From SKLM01 sp050049955 (lineage in GTDB: Bacteria; Chloroflexota; Anaerolineae; B4-G1): a stretch of DNA of 15,421 bases. Below the pieces are notes generated by a model that saw only the letters and a program-made list of their open reading frames with translations, was not told the DNA's origin and made no database searches. The DNA lies in the NCBI GenBank assembly GCA_050049955.1, contig JASFVG010000056.1:1-15421 (forward strand). Direction: 5' to 3'. Made by a program: the position numbers and the translations under genes. Shown piece after piece: positions 6,702 through 13,975 of the stretch (its first letter is position 1; the number at the start of each line of letters is the position of its first letter).

Positions 6702-8020
6702 GGGACAGCCCCCGTGTGTTGGGGGTCACGGTGAAACATGGGCCAATCGCAGCGACCCAGTGCACCGACACTGCGTAACAGATGGATACCGTTGTCGGCC
6801 CCCACCACGATGTCGGCGCGACCATCCGTGTCGAGGTCCCCCACCCAAGGCGACGAGAAGACAGGTGCGTTGAGAGGATGGGGAAAGCCGGGCAGCAGGG
6901 TGCCGTGCAGCGTCCATCCGTAGAGATTCCCATCCTTTGAGCCTACGACCACGTCGAGCCGATCATCACCGTCGAGATCGCAGAGCGCGGCCGAAGAGAT
7001 GATCTGGTCGCCTACCTGAACAGGCCACCCGGGCAGCAAGGTCCCGGTGTGGTCCCAGATGTACATTCGTCCATCCCAGCTGCCTACGGCGATCTCGAGG
7101 TGCCCATCACCGTCCAAATCGGCCACCGCGGGGGAGGCCTCGATCGAGTGGATGTTGCCCCCGGGTGGATGAGGTGTGGGAGTGGGGCCGGCCGCGGGAC
7201 CAAGCGTGCGCACGGGAAAGCCAGCCCGCTCTCGCCCATTCGTGGCCACCGCGTGCAGGAGTCCCGAGTCGTCACCGAATACGATCCAGGTCTCCCCGTC
7301 GCCGTCGAAATCGACAAGTGCCGGTGATGAGTCCGAGTCGCGGGGCAGCTCTGATGGGAAGCTGGATAGCGAATCCCCGTCCAGAGACCAGGCAGTCATC
7401 CAGCCGCGGGAGACGTCGCCTCTGGTGAGGGAGGTGATAGCGATCAGCCGGCCGTCCGAGGCCGCCGTGGCGTCCGCCCATCCTCTCATCGGCTGTGGCC
7501 AGCCAGGAGCGTTCCGACCGGCGGCAGTCAACACGTGCATCTGGGCTTCCCCGCCCACGGCAATGAGACGGCCCTCGAGCACCGTGGGCGAAGACCAAAT
7601 CTGGTGGCCCAGGTTGACGGGAAACCCTGCAACGGGTGAGCCATCGTGATTCCACGCGTAGACCAATCCCCGGTCTGAGCTCACCACGATTTCCATGCCA
7701 CCATCGGCATCCAGGTCGACCAGGGCCGGGGACGAGAAGAAGCCTTTTCGGCTCCGTTTGGGCCAACCTCCGCAATCGTTGAGCTGCCCGTCTAGCAGAT
7801 AGAAGTGCCCATCCCAGGAGCCGACCGCAATCTCCATCTTGCCATCCTCCTCGAAGTCCCAGGCGACTGGCGAGGATATGACGGGATCGTTCGTCGGCTT
7901 GAAGCGATGGCTAGGTGCCAAGTTCGTCGACTGCCTGACAACGGCGCGGCAACCGACCAGGGCCAGGGCGAGAATAGCCAGCAGGGCCAGCCTGTGCAGT
8001 GCGGCGCATTTGTTTGTCAT
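6698..8020 (-). CDS. FG-GAP/VCBS-repeat beta-propeller lipoprotein
   Basis: A 440-residue exported lipoprotein. The signal peptide has a short basic/polar start, the core LALLAILALALVG and a lipobox LVGC with Cys24. It is followed by eight repeats of ~45 residues, each beginning with '(S)SP..' and ending in a 'G(W/F)P'-type turn, consistent with an eight-bladed beta-propeller. Calcium-type loops are visible in most blades: DLDADG, DFDGDG, DLDGDG, DLDGDD and DLDTDG, usually followed by E/D-I-V-V-G. Blade 1 has a degenerate FEEDG and blades 3 and 4 (about residues 155-235) lack the loop. A Pro/Gly linker (GPAAGPTPTPHPPGG) sits before blade 6. Such proteins are extracellular or periplasmic binding scaffolds. 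The gene overlaps both neighbours by 4 bp (ATGA upstream, GTGA downstream). Confidence 0.88.
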   Translation of the reverse strand: MTNKCAALHRLALLAILALALVGCRAVVRQSTNLAPSHRFKPTNDPVISSPVAWDFEEDGKMEIAVGSWDGHFYLLDGQLNDCGGWPKRSRKGFFSSPALVDLDADGGMEIVVSSDRGLVYAWNHDGSPVAGFPVNLGHQIWSSPTVLEGRLIAVGGEAQMHVLTAAGRNAPGWPQPMRGWADATAASDGRLIAITSLTRGDVSRGWMTAWSLDGDSLSSFPSELPRDSDSSPALVDFDGDGETWIVFGDDSGLLHAVATNGRERAGFPVRTLGPAAGPTPTPHPPGGNIHSIEASPAVADLDGDGHLEIAVGSWDGRMYIWDHTGTLLPGWPVQVGDQIISSAALCDLDGDDRLDVVVGSKDGNLYGWTLHGTLLPGFPHPLNAPVFSSPWVGDLDTDGRADIVVGADNGIHLLRSVGALGRCDWPMFHRDPQHTGAVP

Positions 8021-9393
8021 GGCTTTGTCGACGGCCGCCAGTGGTCACTTGGACCTCGCAAGGAGATCTGTGCGCTGAGCAGGCCAAAGACGACACTCGC
8101 GAAGAAGCTATTGGACACGTACAGAGCGATGTCGAACACGTTGGTGACGAGCATAGCGGTCCAGGCCGGCCACGCGGCCGACACAGGATGGAGCAGCCCT
8201 GTTAGCCCAAGCCACACCCAGAGTGCAGCCCCCGGCAGCCCAAGCTCTGCCGCGGTGAGCAGGGGGACATTGTGGACGGTTCGGGAATTCGGCTCAAGGG
8301 CGCGGACGGCGACGAGATAGTTGTTGGCACCCACGCCGCGCCACGGATGCTGCCTGATGAGCTGGATGGCAAGGCTGAGGTCCTGCTGCCGCTCGCGTAT
8401 CGAGCGGGCCTCTATCGGTGTCTCTAGATGGAAGAACCGGCTGGCGACCAGATCGTGGTGGAGGAGGAGGAAGACAGCTGCAGCAAGGACGGGCACCAGG
8501 AACTGGCTGCGCCGTAGAGGCGCTCGCTCGTTCTGTGAACGCCCTGCCTGCTGTTTCCCGATGGTCCGTCTAAGGAACCAGAGCAAGAGACCCATTGCGA
8601 ACGCAAGCCAGGCACTGCGAGAGAAAGTTGTGAGCAGTCCCAGGGCCCCAATGCTGGCAACCAGGGTGTAGCCAACCTGGCGCCAGCCGCGCGCCTCCCC
8701 GATGTCATCGGCGAGCAGAAGCAGCAGCACCGCAAGCGTGGCGCCGAGCACGCTGGGATGTCCTGTCAGCCCATAGGCTCTCAGCCACCTCCTTCCGCGT
8801 GCCCAGACTACGGCGATGCCGGACAGCTGGGGATCGAGGACAGGTTCACCCAGGAGGCTGACGCCTAGGTTGCGCTGAGAGATGAACTGACCGATCGCGA
8901 CGGTGCCTTGCACCAACACGACCAGGGCTAGAGGAAGAGACAGGGCCGGCTTCTCGTTGACCACGAACAGGTAGATCGACCAGACGAGGGCCAAGCTGAG
9001 AAGGATCACCAGCGTACGGTGGTCGATGGTCAGCTCCAGGCTGAACACCATGATAGCCGTTAGCCCCAGAAGCGGAAGTGCGACGCCGGCTCTGCCCCAA
9101 ACCCAAGGTCGACGTGGGCACTCCAGCAGGCGCGCAAGGGCCCAGGTGAGGCCAAGGGAAGCTGGCATCAAGCTCAGTGGCCCAGCCGCCAGCGGAGGCT
9201 CGGCAAGGTCAAAAAGGGTGACGAAGGGTAGCCACGCGAATGGCCCTCTGTTCAACGAGGGCGCCACCAGAGCCAGGATCACGACAGCCGCGAACTGAAT
9301 GCGCGCGAGTCGGCTGGTCACCACGTGGAGCGTAGGCCTGCGAAATCCGTGCCTCTTCAACGCGTCGCGCTGACCGGGCTCGGAGTAGCTCAT
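8017..9393 (-). CDS. O-antigen ligase/polymerase-like membrane protein (Wzy_C/WaaL family)
   Basis: A 458-residue protein with roughly ten to twelve hydrophobic helices. The middle holds LRAYGLTGHPSVLGATLAVL (about residues 206-225) and TTFSRSAWLAFAMGLLL (about 255-271), both typical of the Wzy_C family. A large outer loop (about 310-390) contains IRQHPWRGVGANNY and VHNVPLLTAAELGLPG, matching the conserved 'HP..G.G..N' and 'HN..L....E.G..G' pattern with the catalytic-type His. Family members join or polymerise undecaprenyl-linked glycans on the outer side of the inner membrane. The ATG at 9391-9393 lies 1 nt after the upstream stop (TGA-G-ATG), and the stop overlaps the lipoprotein start as ATGA. 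Ligase versus polymerase cannot be decided from sequence alone. Confidence 0.88.
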   Translation of the reverse strand: MSYSEPGQRDALKRHGFRRPTLHVVTSRLARIQFAAVVILALVAPSLNRGPFAWLPFVTLFDLAEPPLAAGPLSLMPASLGLTWALARLLECPRRPWVWGRAGVALPLLGLTAIMVFSLELTIDHRTLVILLSLALVWSIYLFVVNEKPALSLPLALVVLVQGTVAIGQFISQRNLGVSLLGEPVLDPQLSGIAVVWARGRRWLRAYGLTGHPSVLGATLAVLLLLLADDIGEARGWRQVGYTLVASIGALGLLTTFSRSAWLAFAMGLLLWFLRRTIGKQQAGRSQNERAPLRRSQFLVPVLAAAVFLLLHHDLVASRFFHLETPIEARSIRERQQDLSLAIQLIRQHPWRGVGANNYLVAVRALEPNSRTVHNVPLLTAAELGLPGAALWVWLGLTGLLHPVSAAWPAWTAMLVTNVFDIALYVSNSFFASVVFGLLSAQISLRGPSDHWRPSTKP

Positions 9394-9394
9394 C

Positions 9395-10906
9395 TCACGG
9401 TTCCAGAGCAGGACGGAATCGCGACCGTGAGAGCCCTGGCAATCGGGCGTACGCGTGCACGAGCAAGCGGTCGCGCCACAGGCTTAGTTTGGCTAGCAGC
9501 CAATCCAGGGTGGGCGTGGCGTCTTGAGCCCCTAGACGCGCGTCCCTCCATTCACTATGGAACCAGCGTATCACCCTGCGATAGAAGAACGTGCTGTACC
9601 GACCTCGCTGGAAAAGCAAGCGATTCTCCGCGGTATGGATCCAATCGGGTACGGTCTGGTCATCACAAACCAGCCGGTCCCTCACATCTTCGTGGAAAGG
9701 TGTGCCGGGTAGCGGATAGGCGATCGTAGTACTGAATGCGTCGGGCCGAGTCTGTCGCAGCAGCGTGACCGATCGCTTCAGGTCCGACCAGCTCTCTCCG
9801 GGATAGCCAACCATCATGTAGAAGTAGGTCTCAATCCCCAACTGACGGCAGAGCCTGGCGGCGCTGCGGATCTGCTCCACTGTGATCCCCTTGTTCATGG
9901 CGTCAAGGACGGCCTGCGATCCGGACTCTGCACCGAAATGGATGCGGCGGCATTCTATGTCTCTCAGGTGGCCGGCCATCTCCTCGTCCAGAAGGTCCAC
10001 TCGGCTGAGGCATTCGAACGGGATGACCCCATCCTTCTCAATCAGGGCGTCGTGCCACTCCCGGACCCAATCGCGGTCGATCCCCATCACGTCGTCCACC
10101 ACGCGCACCTGGTCCGGTCGGAAGTGCTGTTTGATCTGCGCCATCTCGGCGGCGACGGAGTCGGCCGAACGGGGGCGGAAGCTGCGGCCAAAGACGCTCT
10201 TCTGACACCACTTGCAGCCGTAGGGACAGCCGCGGGTAGCGATTAGGGAGAGCGAGAAGTGGTCGTGTTTGCTCAGCCACGCCTGCCGATATCGGTCCAC
10301 GTCGAGGAACTCCCGGGCTGGAATGGGCAGCCGGTCTACATCCTCGATGAGAGGGCGGGGTTCGGTGGCGACAAGCGAGGTTTCTGGGCCCCGAAAGGCT
10401 AGTCCTCGGACGCCGTTAAGCGCGCCAATGAGGCTTTCCCGGTCCCCAATCGGCGCGTCAGACATGGCCAGCAGCGGTGGGAGGATCTCGAGCAGGGTCT
10501 CCTCACCCTCGCCAACCACCACGAGATCGATGGGATGGGTGCCGTTCTTCTCGTGGAGCAGATACCGCTCAGGGCGAGCAGTTGGATCGGCGCCACCGAC
10601 GATGACGGTCGGGCTCTCGCCAGAGGACGCGTGCTGTTTTGCCAGTGTTGCCAGGCGCAGCGCCGCCTGGCGGACGGTGGCCAGCACACTGAAGCCGACT
10701 ACCCTCGGTCGCTCAGTCTCGAGCGCGGCCACGAACGCCTGGTCGCCTTCGGCGAACATGGCGTCGAACACCGCCACATGGTATCCGGCGTCGCGCGCCA
10801 CTGCCGCCAGGTAGAGGACACCTAGCGGTAAGTACGGGGTCATCAGCTCGGACTCAACGGGGTCCTCGTAAAGGAAGAGCGGGTTAACCAGCAATACATC
10901 GGCCAT
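9395..10906 (-). CDS. B12-binding-domain radical SAM protein
   Basis: A 503-residue class B (BchE-like) radical SAM protein. Residues ~1-145 form a cobalamin-binding-type Rossmann domain (MADVLLVNPLF, GFSVLATV, VIVGGADPTA, LVVVGEGEETL). It lacks the DxHxxG lower-ligand motif, as is common in this class. The radical SAM core starts at ~215 with ATRGCPYGCKWC: Cys227, Cys231 and Cys234 form the CX3CX2C that binds the 4Fe-4S cluster. HFGAESGSQAVLDAMNKG (about 330-347) and YFYMMVGYPGE follow, as usual. The class includes methylases and cyclases acting on lipids, tetrapyrroles, phosphinates and sugars; the substrate here is unknown. The frame is open to 11014, but the ATG at 10904-10906 has GAGGA 8 nt upstream (10915-10919). 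It is 58 bp after the nucleotidyltransferase-like gene. Confidence 0.9.
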   Translation of the reverse strand: MADVLLVNPLFLYEDPVESELMTPYLPLGVLYLAAVARDAGYHVAVFDAMFAEGDQAFVAALETERPRVVGFSVLATVRQAALRLATLAKQHASSGESPTVIVGGADPTARPERYLLHEKNGTHPIDLVVVGEGEETLLEILPPLLAMSDAPIGDRESLIGALNGVRGLAFRGPETSLVATEPRPLIEDVDRLPIPAREFLDVDRYRQAWLSKHDHFSLSLIATRGCPYGCKWCQKSVFGRSFRPRSADSVAAEMAQIKQHFRPDQVRVVDDVMGIDRDWVREWHDALIEKDGVIPFECLSRVDLLDEEMAGHLRDIECRRIHFGAESGSQAVLDAMNKGITVEQIRSAARLCRQLGIETYFYMMVGYPGESWSDLKRSVTLLRQTRPDAFSTTIAYPLPGTPFHEDVRDRLVCDDQTVPDWIHTAENRLLFQRGRYSTFFYRRVIRWFHSEWRDARLGAQDATPTLDWLLAKLSLWRDRLLVHAYARLPGLSRSRFRPALEP

Positions 10907-10914
10907 GAAGATGA

Positions 10915-10919
10915 TCCTC
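10915..10919 (-). promoter_or_regulatory. Shine-Dalgarno site deciding the radical SAM gene start
   Basis: GAGGA on the minus strand, 8 nt before the ATG at 10906. It favours this start over the open frame reaching back 36 codons into the upstream gene's 3' end. Confidence 0.75.
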
Positions 10920-10964
10920 GTAGGCAGGCAGGCGATCTCGATCCACCAAACGGCCTCTGGTGCG

Positions 10965-11918
10965 CTATGAGCGTTCCAGACGTCGCAAGCGTTCGCTGAA
11001 CGCCTGCAGGACACGCTGCTCGTTGCTTCGGAAATGGCCCTTGCAGTGATCCTCGTCGAAAGAAGCTGTCGCCCCGTCCAGTCTCTGGAATCTGCGGATC
11101 TTGCGTGTTCTTTCCCACCGTTCGAGTCCAGTGCCTATCGGGGTCCTAAGCAAGCTCTCTGACAGGTAGCGAATCGAGGGTCGCCGGTCAGGCAGCGCGC
11201 CTATGGTGCGCGGCGGACCGGAGGCGTTGGGAAGGAATCGTCGTGTCCAACGATTTGCGTCGCGGATCTTTCGGTAGAGGTCGACACCAGCCAAGGGCAC
11301 CATTTGTGATATTTCGTGGGCGACATACAGGTTCCGCTCCTGGAATGCTAGGGCCCTCTCGGAAAGTAGGTAGTTTGGACACACCTCGTTACCCCGGCTA
11401 GAAGCGGGCTTTACCACCAGGCCTATCACGATGGCTCTAGTGAGCCAGAGACGGCCTGTTTCGGTGATAATCAAGAAGTCGAAATCGGCGCCGGGATCCA
11501 CGTTGTCCATCGTCAGGGCCCCGGTGAGGGCTACGAGGCGGACGAAGGGCAGCCGTGAAATCACCTCCGCATAGCGCATAGCCTGGGGCCACATGCGGGT
11601 CGCAACGTGGGTTCGGCGTTCACGCAGGTCGACTAGCGAGGCACGGCCTGGAAGCACATAGTAGTCGTCGTCCTGCTCAAGCTGCCCTCCTGCCCAGCGA
11701 TCCGCTTGAAGAGCCCGTCTCACCAGGTCTGGAGTCGTTGCTTTGCCTACCAGGTAACGGTGAATCTGGGTGGCGGTAAGCGGGTAGTCGAACACGTCCG
11801 CGTAGGCGACCGTGCACAGGATGGCTGCACCCAGATGATCGATTCCGGGGCCTATCCAGAGCGACGCGGCCTCAGGGAGATGAGGGGGAGTACTTGGCAT
11901 ACCTAGGCTACACGCCAT
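10965..11918 (-). CDS. Nucleotidyltransferase-like protein with N-terminal FDYPLT helical domain
   Basis: Length is 317 residues from the ATG at 11916-11918. The N-terminal part (about residues 29-60) reads AAILCTVAYADVFDYPLTAT, the winged-helix-like signature seen ahead of minimal nucleotidyltransferase domains in many environmental bacteria. At ~130-150 comes VALTGALTMDNVDPGADFDFLII, matching 'G(S/A)...(x)n D.D' with Asp145 and Asp147 as metal ligands; the Gly-Ser is replaced by Gly-Ala. A distal region (to ~317) is basic and has several WxR/RxR clusters. The expected activity is nucleotidyl transfer to an unknown acceptor, but the altered motif makes it possible that it is inactive. Alternative starts are 11984 (34 residues of doubtful sequence) and 11900; the purine-rich GAAGAAG before 11918 tips the choice. 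It is the first gene of the glycan operon. Confidence 0.75.
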   Translation of the reverse strand: MACSLGMPSTPPHLPEAASLWIGPGIDHLGAAILCTVAYADVFDYPLTATQIHRYLVGKATTPDLVRRALQADRWAGGQLEQDDDYYVLPGRASLVDLRERRTHVATRMWPQAMRYAEVISRLPFVRLVALTGALTMDNVDPGADFDFLIITETGRLWLTRAIVIGLVVKPASSRGNEVCPNYLLSERALAFQERNLYVAHEISQMVPLAGVDLYRKIRDANRWTRRFLPNASGPPRTIGALPDRRPSIRYLSESLLRTPIGTGLERWERTRKIRRFQRLDGATASFDEDHCKGHFRSNEQRVLQAFSERLRRLERS

Positions 11919-12063
11919 CGGCCGCTTCTTCAATAGCAGGCCAGTGTACCGGAAACGGCCCCCAGAATGCTGGTGCGAGACCATAGCGCCCTTTGGGACC
12001 GCCGCCTACCTCTGGCCAATGCGCAGACTGCATAGGCCTGACTGCAAGGCCACGCTGCCCGTG

Positions 12064-12093
12064 AGTATAGTGCAAGACGGTCGCTGTCGCCAA
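12064..12093 (-). promoter_or_regulatory. Candidate promoter of the glycan operon
   Basis: On the minus strand TTGGCG (12088-12093, 4/6) precedes TATACT (12064-12069, 5/6) with an 18-bp spacer, just after the Crp/Fnr gene stop codon. The predicted +1 is near 12057, giving a leader of about 140 nt before the first operon gene. The spacer contains GACGGTC (12076-12082), which shares the ACGGTC half-site of the palindrome at 12795-12806. Confidence 0.5.
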
Positions 12094-12104
12094 CGCTGGA
12101 CCAA

Positions 12105-12770
12105 TCACCGGAACGTCTCAGCTTCCAGGCCCTCGCGATCGAGCAGCACAATGCGCTGACGGTCGATGCGTATGAGCCCGCCATCGGCGAAGGCACCCAA
12201 TGTGCGGCTGATCATCTCCCGGACAGTTCCGAGTCGAGCCGCGATCTCCGACTGTGTCCAGCGCCGAGTGACCTGATCGGCGTCGGCTTCCTCTAGCAGT
12301 AGACGCGCGAGCCGCCCACGTACACTGCGCAGCGAGAGGTCGCCCACCAGGTGCGACAGGTGACCGATAGCGCTGGCCAGGCGCTGCAAGAGCCCGACTG
12401 CGAAGACAGGGTTCTCGCGAATCAGTCTATGGAGATCGTCCTTTCGCATAGCCAGTACCAGGGCCCCCTCAACCCCAACCATCGTCGCATAGCTGGCACA
12501 CCCAGGCGCGAAGAGAGGGGCCACGTTGAATAAATCCCCCGGACCCAGTCGCCGCAATACCTGCTCCCGTCCGTCGGGCGACGTCAGAACCGCGCGCACG
12601 TGGCCCTCGACCACGAAACACGCTGAGTGTATCGGATCGCCCTGCAGTACAATGACCTCTTTGGGGCCATAGCGACGCGGGATCAGCTGCGGGGCGAGCC
12701 ACGACAGCGTGTCGGGCGGGAGAGCCGCCAGCAGAGGTATGCTCTCGGTGCGAGGGGCCTCTGTCTTCAT
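12105..12770 (-). CDS. Crp/Fnr-family transcriptional regulator
   Basis: 221 residues, the usual size. An N-terminal cyclic-nucleotide-binding-like jelly roll (about residues 13-125) contains RRYGPKEVIVLQGDPIHSACFVVEGHVRAV and GREQVLRRLGPGDLF. A long dimerisation helix follows, then a C-terminal winged helix (about 150-215) with WTQSEIAARLGTVREMISRTLGAFADGGLI, the last part being the recognition helix and wing. The phosphate-binding cassette of cAMP-binding CRP ('GE(L/I)..L....R(S/T)A') is not conserved: the region reads NVAPLFAPGCASYATMVG with no Arg, and the N-terminal FNR cysteine cluster is absent. The ligand is therefore unlikely to be cAMP or an Fe-S cluster. The start is ATG at 12768-12770, with a promoter only ~10 nt upstream (probably leaderless). 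A palindrome over the -35 suggests autorepression. It lies upstream of the glycan operon and divergent from 12870. Confidence 0.93.
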   Translation of the reverse strand: MKTEAPRTESIPLLAALPPDTLSWLAPQLIPRRYGPKEVIVLQGDPIHSACFVVEGHVRAVLTSPDGREQVLRRLGPGDLFNVAPLFAPGCASYATMVGVEGALVLAMRKDDLHRLIRENPVFAVGLLQRLASAIGHLSHLVGDLSLRSVRGRLARLLLEEADADQVTRRWTQSEIAARLGTVREMISRTLGAFADGGLIRIDRQRIVLLDREGLEAETFR

Positions 12771-12779
12771 TGGCGGTCG

Positions 12780-12808
12780 ATTCTAGTGGATTTCGACCGT
12801 ACGGTCAA
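12780..12808 (-). promoter_or_regulatory. Promoter of the Crp/Fnr gene, apparently leaderless
   Basis: On the minus strand TTGACC (12803-12808, 5/6) and TAGAAT (12780-12785, 5/6) are separated by exactly 17 bp. The predicted +1 (~12773) is only 2-3 nt before the ATG at 12770, so no Shine-Dalgarno fits in the leader. Confidence 0.7.
12795..12806. promoter_or_regulatory. 12-bp perfect palindrome overlapping the regulator's -35 box
   Basis: GACCGTACGGTC is a perfect palindrome lying within the -35/spacer of the Crp/Fnr promoter (centre about -27.5). An additional CGGTC copy is at 12774-12778, between the -10 box and the start codon. The position fits an operator for autorepression. Crp/Fnr sites usually have this inverted-repeat form, but a specific match to a known consensus is not seen. 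Confidence 0.5.
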
Positions 12809-12832
12809 ATCGCGGACTTAGGCCCTCTCGGG

Positions 12833-12861
12833 TTTTCTGGATGCCCAGTTCGCGGTATAAT
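12833..12861 (+). promoter_or_regulatory. Divergent promoter of the membrane protein gene
   Basis: A perfect TATAAT at 12856-12861 with a weak -35 (TTTTCT, 12833-12838, 3/6) 17 bp upstream. The predicted +1 is near 12868, essentially at the GTG (12870) or ATG (12873) start codon, which suggests a leaderless mRNA. The weak -35 leaves room for activation by a factor bound in the intergenic region. Confidence 0.6.
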
Positions 12862-12869
12862 ACTGGGTC

Positions 12870-13907
12870 GTGATGCGGAGGGATGGGAGCAGGATCGCTG
12901 GGTCTGCTGCGCACCGAGGCGTGATCGGATGCCTGACGGGGGGTTTTGAGCTCTTAGGGCGCAACCTTCTACTGTTGGCGCTTCCGGTGGTTCTCGATAT
13001 GGTTCTGTGGCTCGGTCCGCGTGTCTCGATCGCACCGATTCTCCTTCGCTTCACGCACGCACTCGAGATGCAACAGGCGGCGGACGCCCAGATGATGAAC
13101 CAAGTCGCGCAGGCCACGGACCTACTGGAGCAGTTTGCCACTCAGTTCAACCTGCTGTCCGTTTTGGGCACTGTACCACTGCTACAGGTGCCGAGTCTAC
13201 TCGCGCGGCGTGGGGGCGGCGGTTCGCCGCTGGGTGAGTCGCACGTCTTCTCACTGTCAAGCCCTTTCGCTGCGATACCTTGGTGGGCTGGGCTCCTCCT
13301 GGCTGGTATCGCGTTGGGGTTTCTCTACCTCAACGAGATCGCACATCAGGTCGATACGCTGCCCGCGTACTCCGAGCATCCCGCGGGCAAGTCTGTTGTC
13401 ACCGATCCAGCCACGGCGAATGGCCTCGCGCAGGACTCGATTCGGAAGTTTGCGAGGTTCCTTCTCTTCGCCCTGGGACTGGCGGTGGCCGCTTTCTCCG
13501 TGCTCTCACTTTGGCTCATCGTCGTCGCCATGGGCACGCTGATTGCTCAGTCAATCGGCATTCTGCTTTGGATCGCCGGGGTAGGTATAGCGAGCTACGC
13601 CGCGCTCCATCTGGTTTTTGTCGTGCCCGGGCTCCTTCTTGGCAACCGACGGCTGCTCCAGGCCGTGGGGGAGAGCGTAGTTCTGAGTCACATGCACCTA
13701 TCGTCCGTTGTTGGCCTGGTCGTGTTGGCGGCCGTTATCTACGAGGGACTGGCGTTGGCCTGGTCTCTCCCCTCTCCCAGTTCGTGGGCTCTATTGGTCG
13801 GAATTGCCGGCAATGCGGCGGTCGCCACAGGTTTGACTGGGGCGGCATTCATCTTCTATCGGGAGCGGTGGATGCTTGCGAATCGAGTCGACGAGGAGAT
13901 CGATTGA
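12870..13907 (+). CDS. Polytopic membrane protein of unknown function
   Basis: 345 residues from GTG at 12870 (ATG at 12873 equally possible). Hydrophobic helices are visible at about residues 32-50 (LLLLALPVVLDMVLWLG), 136-153 (WWAGLLLAGIALGFLYL), 194-217, 220-255 (a long pair ending VVPGLLLG), 278-298 and 305-325, six or seven in all. Between the first two is an outer or inner loop of ~85 residues that includes a helical, Gln/Ala-rich stretch (about 68-90). No domain is recognised and no catalytic motif is evident. The start is preceded by a TATAAT box only 8 nt away, consistent with leaderless translation. gyrB begins about 70 bp downstream with its own -10-like box, so co-transcription is possible but not required. 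Confidence 0.85.
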   Translation: MMRRDGSRIAGSAAHRGVIGCLTGGFELLGRNLLLLALPVVLDMVLWLGPRVSIAPILLRFTHALEMQQAADAQMMNQVAQATDLLEQFATQFNLLSVLGTVPLLQVPSLLARRGGGGSPLGESHVFSLSSPFAAIPWWAGLLLAGIALGFLYLNEIAHQVDTLPAYSEHPAGKSVVTDPATANGLAQDSIRKFARFLLFALGLAVAAFSVLSLWLIVVAMGTLIAQSIGILLWIAGVGIASYAALHLVFVVPGLLLGNRRLLQAVGESVVLSHMHLSSVVGLVVLAAVIYEGLALAWSLPSPSSWALLVGIAGNAAVATGLTGAAFIFYRERWMLANRVDEEID

Positions 13908-13942
13908 GGTGGAGCCCAGGGGCGCGCGTACCTCAGTTTTCG

Positions 13943-13948
13943 TATAGT
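13943..13948 (+). promoter_or_regulatory. -10-like box upstream of gyrB
   Basis: TATAGT (5/6) with no clear -35. If used, +1 falls near 13955, exactly on an in-frame GTG, giving a leaderless gyrB mRNA; otherwise the GTG at 13976 would have a ~20-nt leader with a GGTGG ribosome-site-like sequence 5 nt before it. Confidence 0.4.
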
Positions 13949-13975
13949 AGAAGGGTGGGCTATGGGGTGGAAGAC

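Noticed and set aside
11919..11984. Upstream extension of the nucleotidyltransferase-like protein to the ATG at 11984
   Set aside because: The added residues look non-coding and have no ribosome site; kept only as an alternative start.
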